A stretch of 44,814 nt of DNA from Symbiodinium natans (Eukaryota > Sar > Dinophyceae > Suessiales > Symbiodiniaceae), in assembly GCA_905221605.1 (NCBI GenBank), contig CAJNDS010000509.1:77501-122314 (forward strand). The letters are read 5' to 3'. The position numbers and the translations under genes are program-made. The notes beneath the pieces are model-generated. The model made no database searches. It worked only from the letters and a program-made list of their open reading frames with translations, and was not told the DNA's origin. Every line of letters starts with the position of its first letter. Position 1 is the stretch's first letter. Positions 33,954 through 41,702 of the stretch are shown here, one piece after another.

Positions 33954-35697
33954 GACGTGGTGTAAAGCACGTCGGCTCCCTTGCCAAGGTGGCCTGAAGG
34001 TCACATTATCAGGTTCAAGATTTCCCCTGTCTTCTTATGTTGCCAACCCCCCAGGAACAAAGGTTAAGGTTGCTGTGCCCACAACCGCCCCATCAGAAGG
34101 TGGTTCTCAGACACAGTGGCCCAGAATGCACCAGTCGGTGTTTCAACGCCTGCAGTGGGCTGATGTTGCGGATACTTCCGATGAGGAGTTAGATGGGCCT
34201 GCGGACCAGAGTTCGATTAGCGTTCAACCACTAAATGCCGGGGACGACAAGAAGGTTGTAGATAGGTCCACCAGGAGAAAATTGAAGAAGTTAAAAAATG
34301 ATGCCTTTTGGAAACTGCGCCGGACTAAGCCGTTGTCGGTTGAAGGCCGGGTAGAGGCACCAAGGCTGAGGGATAATACTGTGACTTCACGCAATGTGTT
34401 GGTAGACCCTCAATCCGCACAAGTGCCCAGGTGTGTCTTGGACTCTTTATGGTCCAAACTTGCAAGTCGGGAAGTCCTGACACCAGCTCCGGGCACAGGT
34501 CAACCTGACGATGTGCCAATGGACAATTCGAATGCTGTGGTGTGTGGGACAGCGTGGTCCAATCAGAGTCTGCCAAGCCTAACTGCCAACAGGTTCACTG
34601 GTTGTTTCCATCCGGGGGAGCCAGGTCCGATTCATGGTGGGCTTTCGGACAGCATTGCTGAGGACAGGACCAGCTGTCAAATTAACCTGAATCCACAGCC
34701 GACCCATCCTTCACAAGCGCCCAGGTTTGTTCTGAACTCTTTGTGGTCGAAGCTTGCGCGTGAGGGCACAACCGCGTTGGTCCAAAGCGCCTGCAAATCT
34801 GAGTGTCCTCAAACGGGGGAGCAAGATCCTGTTTGCCGTGGATCTACAGACAGTGTTGCTGAGGATAAGACCGCGCTTCAGGTTAATCCAAATTCACTGC
34901 TGACCCATTCCTCACGAGTACCCAGGTTAGTCCTGAATTCGTTGTGGTCTAAGCTTGCGCCCGCAGGAAGATCTGCGTCAACCTTAAGCGCTAGCAGACC
35001 CGGTTGTCCTCAAACGGGGGAGCATGATCTTGCCCGATCTGAAGCTGCAATTTGCCCTCCTGATTCCCTGTCTTTTCACCAAAGGTCCGTCGTTGTCTCC
35101 GAATCTAGAGTCGTCTTGGATTCAGTATGGAGCCGTCATGCGTCCCAGGGTACAGCTAAATGTGCCCCAAGTGCGTGTCAACGTGGACGTTCTCCTCCGA
35201 AGAAGCCAAATCTTGTTTCCGGTGCGATGGAAGACCCTTCTGATGCGTCGAGGTCCTCTTGTCAGGGCTCGCTTGCCGTGCCTTTTACGTGCTACAGGGA
35301 TGATGTAGGTGCAAGCAATGAGCATTGCTTGGGGGGAGACCACCTCACAGAAAAAATGAAAAAGCGCACCTCAAGCCAAAACCCAGCACAGAAAGTGTCG
35401 CTAAATCCAAGTGACAAAAGGGATAAGACCCTTGCCGGGACCCTTGTTGAAGCTTTGGACCTAAGTGAGCCAATTCATGGGCTAAAGGTCCCAAAGAAAA
35501 TCCAGGTAAAAATGGACTTCGATAAGACAATGGGTTTCCCCGGGGAGGGCCCCCCGAAGAAATCAAGCACTGATCAGGGAGAAGGCTGGGGTGCATGCCC
35601 ACACTTCCAGAGGGGCTTTTGTAAGTTTGGGAAAGATTGCAGGTGCGTAGGGAGAACACACCGGCCCGTACCCCCCAGGGCTCAGACACAGCTCTGA
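33769..35697 (+). CDS. Element ORF3, repeats plus a partial CCCH finger
   Basis: Open + frame of about 642 codons, stop TGA at 35695-35697; the first codon of the open stretch is TTG, so it probably has no start of its own and continues ORF2 by splicing or frameshift. Four spaced copies of a motif like PRCVLDSLWSKLA, PRFVLNSLWSKLA, PRLVLNSLWSKLA and SRVVLDSVWSRHA (roughly 34432, 34720, 34921, 35098) suggest a repeated short binding module. The frame ends with a CCCH start, CPHFQRGFCKFGKDC, whose terminal His is lost where the frame breaks. Confidence 0.6.
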   Translation: MKRHAPTPRSAEEGSCRSLDRLSLGVSWVIMGPGEQGSCRSLDAQPCVYARSGNGSLSSKTETWCKARRLPCQGGLKVTLSGSRFPLSSYVANPPGTKVKVAVPTTAPSEGGSQTQWPRMHQSVFQRLQWADVADTSDEELDGPADQSSISVQPLNAGDDKKVVDRSTRRKLKKLKNDAFWKLRRTKPLSVEGRVEAPRLRDNTVTSRNVLVDPQSAQVPRCVLDSLWSKLASREVLTPAPGTGQPDDVPMDNSNAVVCGTAWSNQSLPSLTANRFTGCFHPGEPGPIHGGLSDSIAEDRTSCQINLNPQPTHPSQAPRFVLNSLWSKLAREGTTALVQSACKSECPQTGEQDPVCRGSTDSVAEDKTALQVNPNSLLTHSSRVPRLVLNSLWSKLAPAGRSASTLSASRPGCPQTGEHDLARSEAAICPPDSLSFHQRSVVVSESRVVLDSVWSRHASQGTAKCAPSACQRGRSPPKKPNLVSGAMEDPSDASRSSCQGSLAVPFTCYRDDVGASNEHCLGGDHLTEKMKKRTSSQNPAQKVSLNPSDKRDKTLAGTLVEALDLSEPIHGLKVPKKIQVKMDFDKTMGFPGEGPPKKSSTDQGEGWGACPHFQRGFCKFGKDCRCVGRTHRPVPPRAQTQL

Positions 35698-37514
35698 GCT
35701 CTTGCCCGCACTTTCGAAAGGGATTCTGCAAGTACGGTGACCAATGCCGGTATGAGCATTCCCCTAAGGCACGATCTTCTTCAGCATCTGCCAAAAGAGC
35801 AGCTAGTGAATCATACGAAACACGTGATCAGCAAAAAAGGGCTGCAATTCAGGCTGCTAAGGAGTTCGTAAGGGCGAGACGGGCCAAAGAAAAAAGTGCG
35901 ATGGATGGACATATGGGGAAGGCTTTGGGAACTTCACCAGCCGCCGCCAGGTCAAGGAGCCCACTCCGTAAACCTCCTCCACCACCCAAGAGCAACAGGG
36001 TTGAGAGTTCCGGCCAGAGATCCACACCACCGCCACCTCCTAGAGCAAGGTCTAGATCGGTTGTAAGTGGCCCAGAGGGTAGTGGGATTAATAAGCCTAA
36101 GCTAAGCCATGGACCTCAACCCCCGCCTACGCACGGAAAAGGACAGTCTGCCGGAAGCGGTGGAATTGTCAAGCCAAAGTTTGAGGTCAAGATCAGTCAG
36201 TCCGTGTCGAAAGTACCGCCTCAGATTGTTCAGCCTAAGATCAATCTGGAGTTCAATTACAGCGTGGCACGGAAGGGCATGAGCTTAAAGAGAGGGTCCG
36301 TAGACCTTCCGAGCGTCTTGCCAGATCAGCCGCTGAACATTTCCGGCAAATTGGTGAGACAAAGACCTGGTCATCACCATGGTGAGGGTGAAACAACGGT
36401 ACTGCCCTCGAGGGAATCTTTAGCCTCTATGCCTGTCAAAGTAGAGGATCCTCCTTCAACAAGCTCCGTGCCAGAGGCATCGTCCTCTCATGCGTCCAAT
36501 CTCGGAGTTTCCTCTGACCCAGTCAATGGGCAAGAGAGAGCAGACGGAGGAAGTGGCGCTTCAGACAGACCGTGGATGTCCCATGAAGAGGTCCAAGATC
36601 TGGAGCATGAAAGACTGAAAAAAGAAGAGCAGCAGCAGGAGGAAGATCTGCAGGTTCTTTCTGAGGCAAGAGTGGTTCCTAAGGTGGTGGCCGCTGAGGG
36701 TATCAGTAAGCCCGAGGCTTTAAATCTTGGGGTTGAGCCAAGTAATGTAAGACCCGCAGCACTCAGTGTCAACTCAGAAAGCCGCCCAGAGCCCTCGGAT
36801 TCCTACCACCATCAAGAGCAGGCGTCAGCTGCAGTCAGTCCTGCGGTGAGTGCAAATACAGCAGAAGCATCAAGGCCAATCCAAAGGGAGGGTTATAGGG
36901 CAAGGCTAAAGCTGAGTGAAGACCCAGACGACGCAGCGTATAGGATAATCACTATACAAGGGGAAAGGGAGACACCAATAAGGGTCCACTGCACTCGACG
37001 CATTCTGGAATGCGTGCTGTTAGTTTGGAGGAGTGGTTTCCGGCTTGCCAGATTGATGAGACATTTGCCAAGCCCCGAGAACCGCCTCATATCCTTCCCT
37101 CCTGTGATGAAGGAACAACTGAGCCATGTTATCCCTGGGTCCGAGCTTGAAATTGTGTTTGAGCCAGATCCGGAAGGCTGTCAGGTCGAGGTCGATCACT
37201 CTCTGCTGAAGCGTCTGTTAGAAAGGTCGCAGTACACGGAGCGTTCGTGCCAGTACTGTGATCCAACAAGACCAATGAAGCTTTTTCAAGAAAAGAGGCC
37301 CAGCGGCCGAGGTCTGGTCCTAACGCCGGACCTTCGCCTTCGGAGTTTTGCGACTGGGGTGCCGGGCAAGGATGTGCTACAAGAGCTCCACCAAGAAGGT
37401 TATCATCTTCGTGGTCTTTGCCAGACCAAAGACCATTGGATGACCGTTCCGCTGGAGCTGAGAATTCAGCCAAGAGGATTCCTTTTGGTCTGGCCGGTGC
37501 CAATCCAGGACTGA
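35637..37514 (+). CDS. Element ORF4, CCCH finger and C-terminal domain
   Basis: Open + frame of about 625 codons, stop TGA at 37512-37514, overlapping ORF3 by 61 bases in another phase and again opening with TTG. Begins with a complete finger, SCPHFRKGFCKYGDQCRYEH, then Arg/Ser- and Pro-rich segments (RSRSPLRKPPPPPKS, PPPPPRARSRS) reminiscent of splicing-factor tails, then an acidic/Gln-rich coil (EVQDLEHERLKKEEQQQEED), then a compact 200-residue C-terminal region (RARLKLSEDPDDAAYRIITI ... LLVWPVPIQD) with a Cys pair (CQYCD). I do not recognise that domain. A 56-bp intron 35643-35698 would join it to ORF3 in phase but cost the first finger its His; a sequencing or natural frameshift is equally possible. 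Confidence 0.6.
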   Translation: MQVRRENTPARTPQGSDTALSSCPHFRKGFCKYGDQCRYEHSPKARSSSASAKRAASESYETRDQQKRAAIQAAKEFVRARRAKEKSAMDGHMGKALGTSPAAARSRSPLRKPPPPPKSNRVESSGQRSTPPPPPRARSRSVVSGPEGSGINKPKLSHGPQPPPTHGKGQSAGSGGIVKPKFEVKISQSVSKVPPQIVQPKINLEFNYSVARKGMSLKRGSVDLPSVLPDQPLNISGKLVRQRPGHHHGEGETTVLPSRESLASMPVKVEDPPSTSSVPEASSSHASNLGVSSDPVNGQERADGGSGASDRPWMSHEEVQDLEHERLKKEEQQQEEDLQVLSEARVVPKVVAAEGISKPEALNLGVEPSNVRPAALSVNSESRPEPSDSYHHQEQASAAVSPAVSANTAEASRPIQREGYRARLKLSEDPDDAAYRIITIQGERETPIRVHCTRRILECVLLVWRSGFRLARLMRHLPSPENRLISFPPVMKEQLSHVIPGSELEIVFEPDPEGCQVEVDHSLLKRLLERSQYTERSCQYCDPTRPMKLFQEKRPSGRGLVLTPDLRLRSFATGVPGKDVLQELHQEGYHLRGLCQTKDHWMTVPLELRIQPRGFLLVWPVPIQD

Positions 37515-38125
37515 CGCAAGCCCTTCCCCTGTAAGCCTGTCAGGCATAAAGGGATAAGTCCTTACGTCCATCAGGACTGTTTGAATCCTTGCAATCTAAT
37601 TTCATGCATGGAGGATACCGCCATTCATTCCGACTGCCATACCGGTGGTAAAAAGGAGGACTCCACAAGGCATTCTGACTGCCATACCTGTGGAGAAGTC
37701 AACCATGTTGTCGGGTATTCTGCCTACCCGTATCAGCATCACATGTTTTTCTTCTGTGTTTCCCTATAAGCCCAAGGGCATAAAGGGACTGATGGATGAG
37801 TTTTTCTCTGTCGCCAGCAGAGTTATTCGTGTCACTTTCGTGTACTCACTTTCGGCATATTGGTTGCCTCCATGAGGGAGATACGCAGGCCACCCCAGGC
37901 TGTCGAACTCAAAAGGCAAGCAAAAGCCCCAAAGCCATTTGTAAAAGCGATGGGATCTGTACCTCAGAAATGGCCTGAGGCTCGTCAGGACGGCAGATCC
38001 TAAGCCAGTTCCTAAGCTGTGCCATCAGTTGGGACGTGTGGGCCTGCATTCAACTTGCCTTACCCGTCACTCACGCCGTGCCGATTATCAAGGTTTCGGG
38101 CGTCGGGGACCCCCGAAAGGGGGAG
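37515..38125 (+). other. Element 3' untranslated region with purine tract
   Basis: No long frame. A short imperfect duplication is visible (ATTCCGACTGCCATACCGGTGG at 37626-37647 versus ATTCTGACTGCCATACCTGTGG at 37672-37693), and GGCATAAAGGGA occurs at 37542 and 37779. Ends in the purine tract. Confidence 0.6.
38115..38125 (+). other. Polypurine tract before right LTR
   Basis: GAAAGGGGGAG lies directly before the TGTGAATC of the right repeat, exactly where plus-strand priming occurs in LTR retroelements. It supports a retroelement rather than a chance duplication. Confidence 0.65.
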
Positions 38126-38365
38126 TGTGAATCGGCATGCTTTGTATGCCTACCGCAGCACCTCTCGCAGGGAGTTTCCTTAAGGGTTAGGCCCAGTCCC
38201 CCTAGCAATGTTCACCTAAGGTTGGCCACAGTAGGAACCTGTACAGTTTTTAGCGAACTCTTAAATTGTAGTCACAGTTTAGATTACTTTCATAGACTGT
38301 TTCTTTGCTGTGACCTTCATTGCTCCCGATGGAAAAGAGGTCCAATCTGAGCCATGGCTTCCATA
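38126..38365 (+). repeat. Right long terminal repeat (240 bp)
   Basis: No difference found by eye from the left repeat at 25908-26147. Ends ...CTTCCATA followed by TAGGGTTTAGGG. Confidence 0.85.
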
Positions 38366-38370
38366 TAGGG
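38366..38370 (+). repeat. Target-site duplication, right copy (TAGGG)
   Basis: Matches 25903-25907. The TTTAGGG array resumes immediately in register. Confidence 0.6.
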
Positions 38371-38417
38371 TTTAGGGTTTAGGGTTTAGGGTTTATAAGG
38401 TTTAGGGAACCTCAGAG

Positions 38418-38600
38418 AGTCCGGGTTCAAAGAAAGGGTTTAGTTTAGGGAGTTGCATTCTTGGCCACGCTGGGCGCGACCCATGTGAAGCATCCCGTCC
38501 CCTTCCGCATGCAGGGCAAGCGGACAAGTCAGGCTTCGCACCTGAGCACGAGCTACTTGAATCCAGGGACTACAGGAGGGACCCTTACAAGGGACCTTAG
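38418..38600 (+). CDS. Putative host-gene terminal exon downstream of the LTR element
   Basis: After ACCTCAGAG it reads SPGSKKGFSLGSCILGHAGR, then DPCEASRPLPHAGQADKSGF, APEHELLESRDYRRDPYKGP and TAG at 38598-38600: 60 codons without stop. Phase 0, the same as the end of exon 25770-25887, so the two would be joined by an intron that now contains the 12.46-kb element. A second frame with acceptor CCGCATGCAG (38514) is also open for 20 codons, so the frame is not certain. Confidence 0.45.
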   Translation, partial: SPGSKKGFSLGSCILGHAGRDPCEASRPLPHAGQADKSGFAPEHELLESRDYRRDPYKGP

Positions 38601-38930
38601 GGGTTCTTTGGGGGGTTATTAGGGGCTACTTGGGTATATAGGGGCTATATAAGGTATACATGCGGGTCTCTAGGGGAAGAAGATTAGGGGTCCCTTCTCC
38701 TTAAACCCCTGAATTGAAGGTTCATGGATAGCTATCATTAGGGTTATACGTACCTTCAGTAAGACAGGATATTCTATAGGCTACCTTACTACACCTTCAA
38801 GTGGGACACGAGCTGACCCCAGAAGGACAGTTCTAGAATCAGCAAACTCCAACCTTCGCGCGCGTTAGGGCAGTGCCCGTTAGCGCGAGATTGTTAGTCA
38901 GTCTCCCGGCGTGGGTGGTCCCCAGTACAG
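38601..38930. other. Unassigned; partial family A element
   Basis: 38580-38690 resembles, in reverse, the duplicated sequence at 3849-3955. TTGAAGGTTCATGGATAGCT at 38714 and ACACCTTCAAGTG at 38791 look like decayed family A ends. No gene seen. Confidence 0.4.
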
Positions 38931-39084
38931 GATACACTGCCCTAAACCCCTGAACTCTGTGTGCGAAGTTCTGCTCGGACAGCTGGTGGTGCCGAAAACT
39001 CCGTCGTTGCCGGCGATTTTCGATGCTCAGAGTTGGCCAGCCCGAAGCCGAAACTTGCAGTTGCATCATGACAGTGTCATCCTG
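38931..39084 (+). CDS. Putative exon joined to 39279-39376
   Basis: Open from AGTACAG|G to CATCCTG|GTAAGC, the most consensus donor in this half. It contains VCEVLLGQLVVPKTPSLPAI and FDAQSWPARSRNLQLHHDSV. Other acceptors at 38968 or 38982 would shorten the start. Ends in phase 0, matching 39279. The intron (39085-39278) is mostly CCCTAAA array. Function unknown. Confidence 0.45.
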
Positions 39085-39097
39085 GTAAGCAAGGCCT

Positions 39098-39266
39098 GAA
39101 CCCTAAACCCTAAGCATCCCTAAGCCCTACTAAACCCTAAACCCTAAGCCCTAAGCCCTAAACCCTAAACCCTAAACCCTAAACCCTAAACCCTAAACCC
39201 TAAACCCTAAACCCTAAACCCTAAACCCTAAACCCTAAACCCTAAACCCTAAACCCTAAACCCTAG
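39098..39266. repeat. CCCTAAA array in predicted intron
   Basis: About 24 units, the last 18 or so nearly perfect. Fills the predicted 194-bp intron between 39084 and 39279. Confidence 0.95.
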
Positions 39267-39278
39267 CACGAGTTGCAG

Positions 39279-39376
39279 GTCCAGGATCAGGGAGCCCACG
39301 TCGCCGACCAGCCCCAAGATTGTGGAGGCTCGTGGCCCGGTCTTTTGGGAACCTTGAGCTTCTTCCCCTCCTACAG
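39279..39376 (+). CDS. Putative exon (unknown protein)
   Basis: 98 bases between GTTGCAG|G and CTACAG|GTTTAG, where the donor GT belongs to the following TTTAGGG array. Reads VQDQGAHVADQPQDCGGSWP then GLLGTLSFFPSY. Bracketed by (CCCTAAA)n and (TTTAGGG)n. Phase 0 in, matching the previous exon; phase 2 out. Confidence 0.5.
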
Positions 39377-39448
39377 GTTTAGGGTTTAGGGTTTAGGGTT
39401 TAGGGTTTAGGGTTTAGGGTTTAGGGTTTAGGGTTTAGGGTTTAGGGT
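39377..39448. repeat. TTTAGGG array
   Basis: Ten near-perfect units starting at the presumed donor of exon 39279-39376. Confidence 0.95.
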
Positions 39449-39653
39449 TGCCCAGATGCAAAGGGTTCAGGGTTTAGGATTTAGGGTTTGGTTTGAAGTA
39501 GTTTTGAGTAGGTTCATAAGTACCTTAGCTAAGATTTCAATGTACCTTGCTTTCCTTATAAACCTACTCTACTTATCATTACTCATGAACCTTCAAGTCC
39601 ACCTTTCCTTGAACCCTGGTCCCGCCTGGTTGATGTCACCCCGGTGCTGCAAG

Positions 39654-39698
39654 GAGCTTGCAAGCCTGCGCTGGGAAGTGCAGCAGAAGCAGAGGAGG
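39654..39698 (+). CDS. Putative short exon, coiled-coil text
   Basis: 45 bases between GCTGCAAG|G and AGGAGG|GTTTAG, reading ELASLRWEVQQKQRR. Open upstream for another 15 codons, so the acceptor is uncertain. TTTAGGG units follow at 39699-39725. Confidence 0.35.
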
Positions 39699-41118
39699 GT
39701 TTAGGGTTTAGGGTTTAGGGTTTAGTGTTTAGGGGTGAATCGTCAGCGTCAGCCTCTAAATAGGCCTGATGTGACTGCGCTTGTATTCTGCAAACCTCAG
39801 CTGGGCAGATAGGAGCTGTAAAGAAGCACCTACGACATGGTGCTGCACAAGCCGACCTGCACAGATAGGTTTTGGTACACTGTGCCCTGGTGACGTCAAC
39901 TGTTCCCACAACGGGCATTGCTCATCTCTATCGGCCCGGCTACAGACTGCTCCAGAAGGGGTAGCGCATCTTGAGCTACACATGCGCAGGCTTCGCAGTT
40001 GCATGAGTACTGCGGCGCGGATTGTCGGGTATATTTGCGTGTCTACGGTCAAGGTTTACGGCAACTTTCGTCACAGCAAGAGGTTTTGGCTACAATCTGT
40101 GGACCATCGTTGACAGTCAAGCTGCCCAAAGTCTCTCAGAACCTCATCCATACCAAATGGGGTTGGTTTAGGGTTTAGGGCCCAGCAACCGAAAGGACGG
40201 TCGCTGCACTCGAGGAGCTCGTCGATATGCCCCTTTGCACTCTCAGAATTCTGGGGGGGTTGAGAACCCGCGCTGAAAGCCCAAACCCTAAATCCTAAAC
40301 GGACGCCGGAAGCCCGTCGTGTACTGTAGTGGTCGGTATTCCCTTAGGGTCTCTTTGTAGTTATACCTAGTAACCCCCCAAAACCCTATTCTAATTCTTC
40401 ATGCCCCTGTATTACAAGTTTTGGGTGTTTAGCTCCAAGCCTTGTTGCATTCTGGACTTACAACGCGTTTTGCCCCTAATTATACCATAAACTTAAACCC
40501 TAAACCTGAAACGAACTGAAGTTTATTGGCTTTTCAGGGCTTAGGGCTCCAGCCGCCAGGCGGATACGCGTCTGTTGCAAAAAGGGTATCGGCCGGTAAT
40601 GATCAGCTCGCGGGCTTCTGGCAGTTTGTCGTCAAGTTTGCAACAAAGGGTTTCGGCATGAAGAAGGCTGTTGCAACAGGGTTTAAGTCGGGGTTGAAAC
40701 TTGGAAACCCATTGGCTTTTGCCCATAGCCCCGAAATAAATTTGTACCCTAAGAATCCCTAAGACCTAAACCCTAAAAACCCTTGAAGCCCTTAACCCTA
40801 AAGACCGCGCTTGAGAATTGCTGGCCCTTTCGAATATGCCCGAAACCGTGAATGTCTTGCAAATTTGACAGCCTCCAAAACCCCTTTTCAAACCTAAAAG
40901 CCCTCACCCCCCCCCCCCCCCCCCCCAAACCCTAAATCTTAAACCCTAAACCCTAAACCCTAAACCCTGAACCCTGAACCCTAAACCCTCAACCCTAAAC
41001 CCTGAACTAGGTGTAGGGATCCTGCGCCTTGCCTCTTGGTTGGGTTTCAGCGGATCTCAGGCCACATGATGCTCCCCCAGGCCCCCAACCGCAAACCCTA
41101 AAAGCACCTTCAAGCCGG

Positions 41119-41201
41119 GTTTAGGGTTTAGAGTTTAGGGTTTAGGGTTTAGGGTTTAGGGTCCTAAACCCTAAACCCTAAACCCTAAACCCTAAACCCT
41201 A
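41119..41201. repeat. Head-to-head TTTAGGG/CCCTAAA palindrome
   Basis: About six TTTAGGG units are followed, after only GTC, by five or six CCCTAAA units. This is a near-perfect hairpin in the diverging order, the inner form of an intron whose middle has been lost. Confidence 0.8.
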
Positions 41202-41319
41202 GAAACCCCGTAACTCCCCTCTCCCCCCCCCTCCCCCCAAATAAAAAAAGAGAGAGCCGCTGACAAAGCCCTAGGCCCTTAAAACAAGAGCAAGCAACTC
41301 TTTAAACAAAAACCCCCAA

Positions 41320-41499
41320 ACCCTAAGCCCCAAACCCCAAAACCCCAATCCCTAAATCTTAAACCCTAAACCCCAAACCCTAACCCTAAACCCCAAACCC
41401 TAAACCCCAAACCCCAATCCCCAAACCCTAAACCCCAAACCCCAAACCCTAAACCCCAAACCCCAAACCCCAAACCCTGAACCCTGAACCCTGAACCCT
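41320..41499. repeat. Mixed CCCCAAA/CCCTAAA/CCCTGAA array
   Basis: About 24 units with blocks of one variant at a time, ending in three CCCTGAA. Upstream of exon island 41544-41602. Confidence 0.9.
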
Positions 41500-41543
41500 T
41501 AGGAAGCAAGGCACGCACTCCTCCTGTGAAGTGGCGAGCTCAG

Positions 41544-41602
41544 GCTGCAGATGCGATGCCGTGAGCTGGAGGATGAGAGCCGGGAGTCGGGGCCCCGTTA
41601 TG
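41544..41602 (+). CDS. Putative exon, charged helix
   Basis: 59 bases after GAGCTCAG|G, reading LQMRCRELEDESRESGPRY. The donor would be GC (TATG|GCTAGG). A TTTAGGG array follows. Composition is coiled-coil-like. Confidence 0.3.
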
Positions 41603-41607
41603 GCTAG

Positions 41608-41702
41608 GGTTTAGGGTTTAGGGTTTAGGGTTTAGGGTTTAGGGGTTAGGGTTTAGGGTTTAGGGTTTAGGGTTTAGGGTTTAGGGTTTAGGGTTTAGGT
41701 TT
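41608..41702. repeat. TTTAGGG array
   Basis: About 13 units after island 41544-41602, inverted relative to the array before it. Confidence 0.95.

Larger units (their letters stand above)
25908..38365 (+). mobile_element. 12.46-kb LTR element with CCCH-finger ORFs, no pol seen
   Basis: Two direct repeats of 240 bp (25908-26147 and 38126-38365), identical as far as I can read, bound an interior of about 11.98 kb. Supporting marks: ends TGTGAATC...TTCCATA, a purine tract directly left of the right repeat, TAGGG on both outer sides, and complete absence of telomere-type arrays inside although they surround it. The interior carries four long + strand frames covering 26136-37514. I found no retroviral-type protease, integrase (HHCC/DDE), RT (YxDD) or RNase H, so it would need enzymes from elsewhere. 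Alternative: a cellular CCCH-protein gene captured and mobilised by LTRs. Identity of the repeats suggests recent insertion. Confidence 0.75.
39726..41543. other. No confident gene; arrays and unassigned islands
   Basis: 39740-40120 is open on both strands without family features. Short repeats lie at 40167-40182. An island at 40555-40690 may be coding. There is a C-run at 40909-40926, CCCTAAA/CCCTGAA at 40927-41005, TTTAGGG (41119-41161) immediately followed by CCCTAAA (41164-41201) with almost no spacer, a C-rich tract (41220-41240), and mixed CCCCAAA/CCCTAAA/CCCTGAA (41320-41499). Confidence 0.5.

Noticed and set aside
26136-37514. Reverse transcriptase, integrase, protease or RNase H in the LTR element
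   Set aside because: I read the four frames for YxDD, DTG/DSG, HHCC and DDE-type patterns and saw none in a plausible context. A profile search is still the decisive test.
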